Below, one piece after another: positions 36,850-45,100 of a DNA stretch of 46,548 bases. Source of the DNA: Priapulus caudatus. Lineage: Eukaryota; Priapulida; Priapulimorpha; Priapulimorphida; Priapulidae. The stretch is from positions 189,760 through 236,307 of the forward strand of contig NW_014577329.1 in assembly GCF_000485595.1 (NCBI RefSeq), in the 5' to 3' direction. Numbering within the stretch: the stretch's first letter is position 1; each line of letters starts with the position of its first letter. The notes under the pieces are model-generated. The model searched no databases and was not told where the DNA came from. It worked only from the letters and a program-made list of their open reading frames with translations. The position numbers and the translations under genes were made by a program.

Positions 36850-37345
36850 AAAAAAAATACCTTCTTTTAACGAAATTTCGCTTTTTTGAAATTTCATTGC
36901 TGACATTGTAGCCTCATGGACATCCACGGCATGTATTAGGATTACCTCAGAAAATTGTCTAAAAATTCTGCCGTGCCCATTGACCTTTGACCTCATATTT
37001 CGGCCACAGTGATGCTTTTTTCCTACCATGATGCCTATTACAGCCGACTATCACGAGGCCTAGGGTTGACGCCGTTAGATTTGTGGCGCGCAATTCTGCA
37101 TTTTCCTACCCTCATACCTTACGTTAAGGAGTGGAATGTTCCCCCTTTCTTTTGCCCACCTCTTGGCCTTTGAACCTTTGACCCCCCGCTTCGGACATCC
37201 AAAACTGCGTTTTTCGGATTACACCCCCACCGTCCCGAACTTTCGAATCCTACGTCGAGCCGTTTAGATTTGTGCCCAACTGTTGACGGACGCACGCTCA
37301 TGCGATTCTACAAGCTGCATCTGACTATGTCAGGTGAGCTAAAAA
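34850..37345 (-). repeat. Tandem array of a ~1.17 kb repeat unit (two units)
   Basis: Unit 1 runs from about 34850 to 36017 and unit 2 from 36018 to 37345. Each starts AACAAGTGCCGCGGAGCGAC, includes GGTATCAGGAACCTTCTC and GTAGTAGCAACAACTATTTG, then a half matching the dispersed repeat at 1541-2138 in reverse, ending CTACAAGCTGCATCT and GTCAG(A/G)TGAGCTAA. Unit 2 is interrupted by the poly(A) block. A third partial unit in the opposite orientation is at 42462-42887. No protein is encoded; it is a satellite-like or tandemly copied mobile sequence. Confidence 0.75.
36503..36857. repeat. ~350 bp poly(A) block
   Basis: Almost pure A with rare G, T or C. In unit 1 the equivalent place reads GGAGCATAAACCTTCTTCAAC (35331-35351); here the sequence jumps from GGAGCAT into poly(A) and resumes with TACCTTCTTTTAAC. 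The block therefore replaces a three-base A run. It is either a runaway homopolymer from an error-prone read or a real expansion. The minus-strand poly-Phe frames are artefacts. Confidence 0.85.
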
Positions 37346-38786
37346 TATAGTACAGTAAAGTACATTTCATAATTAAGGTAGATGGCATCCCATCTAATAA
37401 ATATTGAGTTAACAGTTATTTGTGTTTCCAATAAATATATGTAGAAGTACATTATGCTCATCTGTTAAGGTAACCTTTTTATTCGTTTTCCAATACGTTG
37501 AATGAAGTCTAGCCCAAGATAGCTCAAATATGATGAAAATCAAATTATACACGTTGTAAATCCATACATTTGTGTAAATTACTTCTTGATGTTTTGTATA
37601 AGTCTTTTACATAGTCAAGTTCTATTTTAAATGCATAATCATAAACAAGGCATGCAAATTGTTATTAGATATTTTGAATGACCTTTACATATATTAAGTA
37701 ATAGTTGTGCAATATGGTTATAATTAAGGCATGAAAGCTTAAATGAATGGTTTTGCATCAAATTAGGAATTGGTTACATTCTTTTTACATACAATGTGTA
37801 TTTCCTTTTTCACCCAGGTAATGTGCAGTGTAGGTATTGTGAAGAGAGAAATTATATAGTTTACCCATGTGGTATTTATACCCAGTTAAAGAATATACCC
37901 GAGTTGTATATGTGATGAAATGATTTCAGTGGTCTTTTTGTATTATAATATTTTAAAGATGTGCTGACTGTTTTAAGTATTTTTATTCACCAAAAAATAA
38001 ATGTATTGCCATGACATGTGTAAGCATGGTACCTAAGTAAGTTCTAATATGTGTATGTTGAATGGGGAACGTCATTGAGTGAACGGAAAATGACGATTTC
38101 AGCTAAATAATGTGTGATCGTATTTGTCGCAAAAGATGTGTATCTTGTGCAGCTTGAGTGTGCAAATATAATGTCTATGTTATATGCTCGAATCACTACT
38201 AATGAATGGAGAGCATCATTTGTCCATTTTGCAATTATTGCAAAGAAAATGTGGCAAGTCCTGAGTTTCATTCCATTTTGCTATGTGATATACGATTGTA
38301 ATGAAACCTGTCCTCACACGTTGTTTTTTACTAATATATATTCGATTGTCTGAAATAAAACCCAAACAAGTTATTATCTTGAAGAATATATAGACTATAA
38401 TCTTTAAAAAAATATATATATTGTTCTGAATACCAATGACAATGTGGAAATTCCCATATAGCATAATTGTTACAATACAGTGCATATCCCTATCACACAC
38501 TACCTTAGACGATTCCAATAATATATATTATTTGCTACATATACTTATAAATTAGTATTCACAAGTGCTACTAATAATTTTGTTTAAAAAATATACATAA
38601 TGTGTTTGGCAGGTGCAAGCTGTTAGTTGAAGATTCTCATATACTTGCAATCCTCATGTTAAAACGAAGTATCAAACAATGGTTCTGCCTCACGGAAAGG
38701 CGATGAGGAATTTCTGTTCATCATATACCAGATAACGTAGATTTTCTGCAACAAAATAATCAAACCATTTGTTAGCATTGAAAACA
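37346..38786. other. AT-rich intergenic sequence, nothing recognised
   Basis: About 1.4 kb with no supported exon, RNA gene or clear repeat. It lies between the repeat array and the twin elements. Short open frames at 38044-38518 on both strands overlap one another and have no recognisable domain. Confidence 0.6.
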
Positions 38787-38983
38787 CGGTGTCACTTTCC
38801 CCCGGGCGTAGAGGGAGGGTGCCGCTACGTGGCAGCACTAGTGTTAGGATTAGGGTTAGGGTTAGGGAAATAAGGCCATGTCTAGCATGGAAGTATGACT
38901 GTGGAATGATGAAAGTGTACGAAGTGACTAAGTGCTGCCACGTAGCGACACCCTCCCTCTACGCCCGGGGGAAAGTGACACCC
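38787..38983. mobile_element. Terminal-inverted-repeat element A with telomere-like interior
   Basis: About 197 bp. The left end reads GGTGTCACTTTCCCCCGGGC then GTAGAGGGAGGGTGCCGCTA, and the right end is its inverse (GCCCGGGGGAAAGTGACACC). Inside the left arm, after GTGGCAGCACTA, there is GTTAGGATTAGGGTTAGGG. It is flanked by TTGAAAACA at 38778-38786 and 38984-38992, a 9 bp target duplication. Its ends are close relatives of element B, directly next to it. Confidence 0.85.
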
Positions 38984-38992
38984 TTGAAAACA

Positions 38993-39360
38993 GGGTGTTG
39001 CTATCCCCCGGGCGTGGAGTGAGGGTCACGTGCGGGATACAGTTGACGTATACTTCAAAACTTAACAGTAGCCACACAGACTAACGGATACAGTGTAGTG
39101 TACGGTATCCGTTAGTCTGTGGTAACCATAACCCTAACTCCAACACTAACCCTAACACTAAATACCTATATGTCGGATAGCTATATATAGGGGCGTCATC
39201 CACAAAAATTAATCTGGTGTGGGGACAGATATCATGATGCAAAACCCCTAACCCTAACCCTGACCCTGACCCTAATTCCCTGATCCTAACCCTAATCCTA
39301 ACACTATAGTGCTGCCACGTTGCGTGACCCTCACTCCACGCCCGGGGGATAGCAACACCC
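38993..39360. mobile_element. Terminal-inverted-repeat element B with telomere-like interior
   Basis: 368 bp. The ends GGGTGTTGCTATCCCCCGGG and CCCGGGGGATAGCAACACCC are perfect inverted repeats, continuing CGTGGAGTGAGGGTCACG. It is flanked by TTGAAAACA on both sides (38984-38992 and 39361-39369). The right subterminal part is a degenerate CCCTAA array (39243-39302). The centre has a hairpin (39074-39121: CACAGACTAACGGATAC and its inverse). It is non-autonomous; a 9 bp duplication is typical of Mutator-like elements, but the superfamily is not established. Confidence 0.88.
39243..39302. repeat. Interstitial telomere-like CCCTAA array
   Basis: CCCTAACCCTAACCCTGACC, then CCCTAATTCCCTGATCCTAA, then more CCCTAA variants. 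It lies within element B, so it is part of a transposable element and not a chromosome end. Confidence 0.85.
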
Positions 39361-39600
39361 TTGAAAACAGAGCAAGAGTGCAAATAGTGCCATCTTTAGG
39401 ATATTATTGACATTAACCAGCGCAATTATGAAATGGGTCGTCTGAAACAACTGTTTGTTGTTTACCAAACCCCCAGTATATAGTACGCTTTGTGGAAATA
39501 CTATTCCGAGATGTGATATCCATTGTTGCCTAACTTGTTTCTCTAACACCGTAATTTTTCTGACAGGCTTGAACGATCGATAGCAAATCGTAGAAAACTG

Positions 39601-39782
39601 CTAGATCTTTAAACTTTTATTATTCGCCACATACCTATGCTGAGCTCTGAGCATCCATTTCCTAATAGATGGTACCAAGCTGCTTCCCAGCAGAATCTGT
39701 GTTGGATGGTAGATTAGCAGAGGCAAGGAGATCAGTGACAAGTGAGGGTCGCCATGGTAGATTATCTTTAGCATTGGAATAC
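39601..39782 (-). CDS. SLC10A7: SLC10A7 last exon: [13 protein letters not shown] and stop
   Basis: After TATTATAG. It encodes [19 protein letters not shown] then [20 protein letters not shown] and a basic tail ([20 protein letters not shown]) ending in TAG. The length of the tail is normal for the family. No obvious AATAAA follows on this strand before element B. Confidence 0.95.
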
Positions 39783-42700
39783 CTATAATATTAATGGAAA
39801 GGAAGACATACGAATTAGAAACTGCCTATGTCATACTATGGCTGTCCGAGCAGTAGTACACGAGAAATTAAAGGAAAGTACTTTAGTATGAGAACGACCA
39901 GAGAAACTGACTAACGCAGCAGTACAGATAACGAGGAAATTAGAACATAGGATTCATACGGGGACCATGATGCAGACAATGTCCAATTTCCTTGGAATGT
40001 AAACAGTGTCAAAACGGATGTGAAGACCGTACCTAATGTGAGGGACTTGTGTGTAGCACAAAACATGGCTGCCACTATGTCTGCTGGCGAGAATGCTACC
40101 GGCCCTCTAGTGCACAGCAGGAAGGTGAGGGATAGAAGTACCACCTGAATACAAAAAACTGAAAAAATGCATGCTGATTATCATGTAGTACTCAGTTACA
40201 AGAACAAGCAACTTCATAGCATCACCATGTACCTAACCCTCGATTTTATTTTCCCTCCTTTGTTTTGCTACACTAGTACTACACTTAATTAGTACTTGTA
40301 CTTGTAGATGACTTTGAAATAAAAGAAAACAGCCTAACAAATATGTCGATACAGCATGCCGGAGGGACACAACCGGAGCAATGACATAGAATAGATTTGT
40401 TTGAATCACTCTTGCTAAATAGCTCACCTGTAATTCCTATTGGTAAAATGTCACCCATGCTGAGTAGGCCTTCTCCATGACTGAACGTATCACAGAATGT
40501 CGTATAGATTATGTACAGCAAAATTGCACTGGAAGTAAAGTTAGACAAAAATAATTAAAAAATACACGTAAATTGACAGTTTAACACACACAAATAAATT
40601 TTGACCTAACCCACAAAATTAAAGGACACGGAGAAGAAAAATGAAAGAATTAGAATTAATAATTAAAAAACTAAAGAACAGAAAAAGAAGCGATGAAAAA
40701 GAAGAAAATTTTCAAAGAAATATCGCCTTTACATAATGTTGACTCACCTTCCAATTGGCCCAAATGGAATACTTGCTCGTTGGATCCAGTCACGAATGCA
40801 CCATCTCACAAGCTGTCCAAGAAGTAGAGGCACAACTACAGTCATAGCGAGTGTACTGAATATCGCTACAACTGGAACCTCTGTACTTACACCAACCTGT
40901 TGATAAAAAGAGACTGCTGTTAGATGAAGTCAATATAACTGCAGGGTGCGAAATTAACGCAAGTCCGGAGTCAAACACTCCCTGATTTACTGTCGGACTC
41001 CCTGATTTGACATATGCAGCAGTCCGTGTGACTCCCTGAAAATTCTGCTATACTAACTAGTTCGTTCCAGAGCGTGCTCGAGCCTCACGGAATTACCGTA
41101 TTTTTAGCTCATCTGACATAGTCAGATGCAGCTTGTAGAATCGCATATGCATGTGCACGTACACGTGCGTGCGTGTGTGCGCGCGTGTGCAGGTACACGT
41201 TCGTGCGTGCGTGCGTGCTTGTGCAGGTACACGTGTGTGCATGTGTGCGTGCGTGCGTACGTGCGTACGTGCGTGTGTGTGCACGTACACGTGCGTGTGT
41301 GTGCACGTACACGTGCGTGTGTGTGCACGTACACGTGCGTGCGTGCGTCCGTGTGTGTGCACGTACACGTGCGTGCGTGTCTGCACGTCTGTGTGCATAT
41401 GCACGTAGACGTGCGTGCGTGCGTGTGTGCGCGCGTGTGCATGTGCACGTACACGTGCGTGCATGCGTGCGTGCGTGTGTACCTACTGTACACGTACGTG
41501 CATGCGTCCGTGTGTGTGCACGTACACGTGCGTGCGTGCGTGTGCAGGTACACGTTTGTGCGTGCGTGCGTGCGTGCTTGTGCAGGTACACGTGTGTGCA
41601 TGTGTGCGTGCGTGCGTGCTTGTGCAGGTACACGTGTGTGCATGTGTGCGTACGTGCGTACGTGCGTGTGTGTGCAGGTACACGTGCGTGTGTGCGTGCA
41701 TGCATGTGCACGTAGACGTGCGTGCGTGTGCACGTACACGTGCGTGCATGAGTGTGTGCGTGCGTGTGCAAGTACACGTGCGTGCGTACGTGCGTGCGTG
41801 CGTGTGTACGTACATCGTACTAGTGTTGCTGCCTATCGTGGAGTTATGTACTATTCGCTAACTCGAGTTAAAGTGACTACGTCACGAATTTTTTATGGTA
41901 AAATTTGTAAAAAAAAAACTTTTTTTACATTAAAAGTAAGAACTAACGTTACTAAATATCTCACTCGCACCTGATAAAAATATTTTTACGTTGGTTAAAT
42001 TTGCAAAAATCTAGGCGATTTGAATTTCTGTTGTCTAACACCATTCTCCCTGTACTGTTCAGATACTGGCGTCTCTCGTTTTTTTTACCGGCAAATTAGG
42101 GCATATAAAGAAGGTATATAAGCATGAAAAGTAAACAGAAACACTAATTGTATTTTCATACATTTTATTTTGTACAAATAACACACAAATATACTACTTG
42201 ATGGTGCTAGAAATTAGTGACGTAATCACTTTAAGCGTCTACACGGGGCCTTAACTCAAGTTAGCTTAACCTCGATCGACTGGCGAGGTTAAGCTAACTC
42301 GAGTTACCTTAACTTGAGTTAAGGCCCCGTGTAGCCGCTTAACTCGTTAATGCGTCGTGTATACGAGGCATTGATATATATGTTGATATATATTTCGTGT
42401 TTATTTACCATCATTTTATTATTGAAACGTTCCATGTGACTGTGGTACAGTTAACTTAGCTGACATGCGAAGAGTAAGTGTCAGATAACCTTTTGACCCT
42501 TAAGAGGAGGGTTAAACATGGATTTGTTTACTGTTAGAAAGAATTTGACTGCCAGGTTTGCTATTAGAATCTATACATGCCTGGATGTATGAGGCTACAA
42601 TGTCACAGTGAAATTTCAAAAGCTAAATTTGGTTGAAGAAGGTTTATGCTCGTTCAATCGTATAATTTCTATGGCATTCTGTACTGTCAGTGTGTTATAA

Positions 42701-43868
42701 GTAACGTATGCCACTGCCAGTGCATGTGGTGGTGATAGTACTGTGTAGTTTTTGCCTGCATTAATTAGTTAGAGGTGGCAGCTCTCTATTTCAGCCTGTA
42801 GGCTTGCGTAGGTACATGGATGAGTGCTTACCTATTCTGTCTTGCAAATAGTTGTTGCTACTACGTACAATGGGAGCTTCCATCTTTTTACTGCTAAATA
42901 TCACTATTGCATACATCAGACATCTTAATGTTTATATTATCGTAACATATACTCACTACATGTATTCTAATTCCAATTCTCATTTCTACTACTGCTAAAT
43001 ATCACTATTGCATACATCAGACATCTTAATGTTCATATTATTGTAACATATACTCACTACATGTAGTATTAATAATGGCGTCACGAATATTCCCTGGAAA
43101 TAATGAAAAAGACATATAGCAAACGATTCCAATGCAGCAATAATGGTTAAACGAGTGGAATCCAAACTTACATCTTGACAATAATATCACAGTAACATTT
43201 ATCATTGCTATAATTCTACATTATATGCGCTGAAACTTTGACAACCCGTAATCACTGCAATCTGTGATACAATAATACAAGAACATCATAGAATAATTTC
43301 AACACTCACCAAAAAGCTTCCAAACGCAGAGTTAAATATCGCAGATGCCTGAATGAAAACCAATTATAGATGGTTTATATCAACAATTCTGTAATAATTT
43401 CAACAGATACACGAAGATCTCATTTTAACAGCATCTGCAGCAATCACTGCCCACTGACCACTCATGATTCAATTGCAGCACAAAGCCACTTCAAGTTCAC
43501 ATGTTAGCATTTGGGAGATATACCCGTGTTGCCATTTACATATTGCTTTGAGATAATTAGAATATAATTTACCTCGCTTCCACCGACTGCCTTAGTGAGT
43601 ATCACAGCTGAGGACACTGGCGGAGGCATACATCCTACTACCAGCAACCTGCAGGAGACATGTTAAAAATACAACTATTATATGTATGCTATTTCATATA
43701 TCTGCCACCCTCACTTTATCTGTAACCATTTCCAACACCGTCGCTATCTCTGTATCAGTTTGTCTGTGTGCCTATCTGTCTGACTCTCTCTCTCTCTCTC
43801 TATCGCTTTCTCTCTAACACACACTCGTGTGTGTGTATGCATGCGTATCTCTTTGCATGTCTGTTATA

Positions 43869-43903
<35 letters not shown>

Positions 43904-44626
43904 GTGTGTCTCCCCCCCTCTCTCTCTCTGTACCTCCCCCCTCTGACTCTCTCCATTCTCTCTCTCTCCTCTCTTTCTATCTCTCAATATCTTCCCTCCC
44001 CACTGCTTTCTGACCTTCACTCTCCCTCGTACACATCACCAACCTATATATGTATATATAGATTTGTAAATTGCAAGCATTGAGATTACCCTTTTAACAG
44101 CCAGTTGTTGATTGACGATAGTTGCAGTGCGGCAACAATAGCTTGCATAAAGCATGGAATGAACATCAATGTGAAGCACTGGACAAAGATGTGCAGCTTC
44201 CCATTGAATAAAGCCTTCATAAGCTCCTGTTTTATAACAAAGGAAAGAATTAGTGAGCATGGATACATGGATACTTAGAACAGTTTAACTTTACTATAAA
44301 ATATAATGGTTTCATTTATCAATTATGAATACCACTCTGGTCATGACTTTCAAATTGGAAAACTAAAGGATGAGTTGCTTAGCAGAAACTTACCGATTTG
44401 TGAGAATCCCACATTATAACCTGTCTAAATGGAATAATTATGCACTTTGTTACCATTAGTTGTTTAGTTTACTAGCATTGATGAATTTATGCTCCCAAAG
44501 GCTCTAAGTAAACAAAAAACTTGATATGAGCACATATACATACCTCAGTTTTTAGGGAAAGACCACTGTTGAAGAATATCACAGAAACTGCAACATACTT
44601 GACTGTAACTTCAGGTTTTAATATTC
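39601..44626 (-). CDS. SLC10A7: SLC10A7-type transporter, nine exons, 5' end missing
   Basis: Minus-strand exons in transcript order: 44626-44544, 44226-44090, 43648-43573, 43348-43310, 43093-43058, 40896-40748, 40528-40428, 40158-40033, 39782-39601. They total 929 nt, stay in frame, use GT-AG junctions and end in TAG. The protein is a multi-span membrane protein of the bile acid/sodium symporter superfamily (SLC10A7 branch). Marks of this branch include [80 protein letters not shown] and [16 protein letters not shown]10A7 acts in the secretory pathway and plasma membrane and affects calcium entry and glycosylation. About 30 N-terminal residues are absent, because the first exon(s) lie outside the window or were not recognised. 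It converges with VSP. Confidence 0.95.
40033..40158 (-). CDS. SLC10A7: SLC10A7 exon: [19 protein letters not shown]
   Basis: The acceptor is TTTTTTCAG at 40159-40167; a second CAG 14 bp downstream would break the frame. The donor is GTACGG. It encodes [20 protein letters not shown] then [23 protein letters not shown][15 protein letters not shown] is the conserved core of the last helices. Confidence 0.94.
40428..40528 (-). CDS. SLC10A7: SLC10A7 exon: [15 protein letters not shown]
   Basis: Between ACTTCCAG and GTGAGC. It encodes [20 protein letters not shown] then [14 protein letters not shown]. The YTTFCDTFS motif is highly conserved in SLC10A7. Confidence 0.95.
40748..40896 (-). CDS. SLC10A7: SLC10A7 exon: VGVSTEVP to [10 protein letters not shown]
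   Basis: Between CAACAG and GTGAGT, phase 0 in and phase 2 out. It encodes an extracellular or luminal lead, a transmembrane helix ([19 protein letters not shown]) and the cytosolic [16 protein letters not shown]. It is separated from the 36 bp exon by a 2.2 kb intron full of repeats. Confidence 0.94.
41144..41815. repeat. Compound GTGCGTGC/GTACACGT microsatellite
   Basis: About 670 bp of alternating purine-pyrimidine sequence built from GTGCACGTACACGTGCGTGC and GTGTGTGCAGGTACACG variants with a loose 40-60 bp period. This composition favours Z-DNA. Every reading frame stays open on both strands because the sequence lacks stop trinucleotides, so the long Cys/Val/Arg- or Thr/His-rich frames are not genes. 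Confidence 0.93.
42235..42338. mobile_element. TTAA-flanked palindromic MITE (piggyBac-like)
   Basis: 104 bp. The left end GCGTCTACACGGGGCCTTAA and the right end AAGGCCCCGTGTAGCCGC are inverted repeats, with nearly continuous pairing through AGCTTAACCTCG / CGAGGTTAAGCT. It is flanked by TTAA at 42231-42234 and 42339-42342, the insertion site of piggyBac-type elements. It has no coding capacity. Confidence 0.78.
42462..42887 (+). repeat. Reversed partial copy of the 1.17 kb repeat unit
   Basis: Runs GACATGCGAAGAGTAAGTGT, GAGGGTTAAACATGGATTTG, GCAAATAGTTGTTGCTACTA, GGGAGCTTCCATCT. It is the inverse of 35100-35520. Relative to the array unit it is clean, and it ends abruptly where the 77 bp tandem duplication begins. 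Confidence 0.75.
42889..43065. repeat. 77 bp duplication spanning the micro-exon donor
   Basis: Copies at 42889-42965 and 42989-43065, both from TACTGCTAAATATCACTATT to ACTCACTACATGTA, 23 bp apart, with two or three differences. The second copy includes the last 8 bp and the donor of the 36 bp exon; the first carries an identical but unused donor. Confidence 0.88.
43058..43093 (-). CDS. SLC10A7: SLC10A7 36 bp micro-exon: [12 protein letters not shown]
   Basis: Twelve codons between ATTATTTCCAG and GTGAGT, phase 0 on both sides. [10 protein letters not shown] is the expected continuation of FGSFL in the family and joins VGVSTEVP in the next exon. It is too short to be seen as an open frame and was found by searching the gap for the missing residues. 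Its 3' edge and donor lie in a 77 bp tandem duplication. Confidence 0.88.
43310..43348 (-). CDS. SLC10A7: SLC10A7 39 bp micro-exon: [13 protein letters not shown]
   Basis: Thirteen codons between CATTCAG and GTGAGT, phase 0 on both sides. The residues continue exactly from AVGGSE and match the conserved helix [12 protein letters not shown] of the family. Confidence 0.93.
43573..43648 (-). CDS. SLC10A7: SLC10A7 exon: [18 protein letters not shown]
   Basis: Between CTGCAG and GTAAAT. It encodes [20 protein letters not shown] then AVGGSE. The [10 protein letters not shown] crossover-type motif is the most diagnostic stretch for this transporter branch. Confidence 0.95.
43778..43990. repeat. CT-rich pyrimidine tract
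   Basis: (CT)n runs with CCCCCC and TGTGTG interruptions in the intron between two transporter exons. It is potentially triplex-forming. The Leu/Ser-rich frame across it is an artefact. Confidence 0.85.
44090..44226 (-). CDS. SLC10A7: SLC10A7 exon: ELMKALFN to NNWLLKG
   Basis: Between AAAACAG and GTAATC, phase 0 in and phase 2 out. It encodes [20 protein letters not shown], then [20 protein letters not shown] and NWLLKG: an amphipathic stretch, a transmembrane segment and the conserved NxWLLKG. Confidence 0.94.
44544..44626 (-). CDS. SLC10A7: SLC10A7 exon (first one found): TM segment with [11 protein letters not shown]
   Basis: Between TTTTTTCCAG and GTATGT. It encodes [18 protein letters not shown] then [10 protein letters not shown]. 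The acceptor is phase 1, so the preceding exon must end with a single base completing Gly; no matching exon was seen between 44627 and 46548. Confidence 0.92.
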
Positions 44627-44820
44627 CTGGAAAAAATTAAAGCTATGTAAAAACATACTGCGACTGTGGCTGAAGGGGTAGTTGAGAACACTATATAATA
44701 CCTGGGTACACATACGTACTAAACAATACAACGACCCCTCCAGCACCACTGTACCACTGGGTAAAGTCCTTTTATTACCCCAATGAAAAGCACTTTGAAC
44801 ACCCAAAGCCAACCCAATTA

Positions 44821-45100
44821 GGCCAAAACAAAATATATGTGTGGTTACTGTTACATGCCGGAAAAAAATAGGGTAGGTAGGTAGGGAAAACATTTTACTT
44901 TATTAAAATATTTTATTTAAGAGCCAGGTCCGAAGGATGTGCGTTGTGCCTTTTGAAGCAGGAACTGTCCGATTCATTTTTATTTATTTATTTATTTATT
45001 TTTTTACTTTAAAGAAAATTGACAATAAAATGTTTAGGGTCGCTGGGAATAAATAGGGTCGGTCGGGAAACCGTAACCACACCTATATTTTGTTTTGGCC
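44821..45100. mobile_element. MITE with GGCCAAAACAAAATATA ends
   Basis: 280 bp. The left end GGCCAAAACAAAATATATGT and the right end (reversed) GGCCAAAACAAAATATAGGT are inverted repeats of about 28 bp. The flanks read TTA before and TTA after, which fits the TWA target of PIF/Harbinger elements. A (TTTA)n run (44976-45004) lies inside. It has no transposase. Confidence 0.72.

Larger units (their letters stand above)
40897..43057. other. SLC10A7 2.2 kb intron, repeat-filled
   Basis: Contains, in window order, a fragment of the dispersed repeat (41107-41143), the ACGTGCGTG microsatellite (41144-41815), unassigned AT-rich sequence (41816-42230), a TTAA-flanked MITE, a one-ended MITE remnant (42390-42445), a reversed part of the 1.17 kb repeat unit (42462-42887) and a 77 bp tandem duplication. 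Confidence 0.8.

Noticed and set aside
34850-37345. CRISPR-like or bacterial repeat array
   Set aside because: Units are over 1 kb, the DNA is clearly from an intron-bearing eukaryote, and no spacer structure exists.
39243-39302. Chromosome-end telomere
   Set aside because: The degenerate array is short and sits inside a bounded transposable element with unique sequence on both sides.
41109-41974. Very long open frames on both strands (up to 282 codons) rich in Cys/Val/Arg or Thr/His
   Set aside because: They are translations of the GTGCGTGC/GTACACGT microsatellite, which lacks stop trinucleotides in all frames.
43768-44083. Ser/Leu-rich frames suggesting a secreted protein
   Set aside because: They follow the CT-rich tract in a transporter intron.
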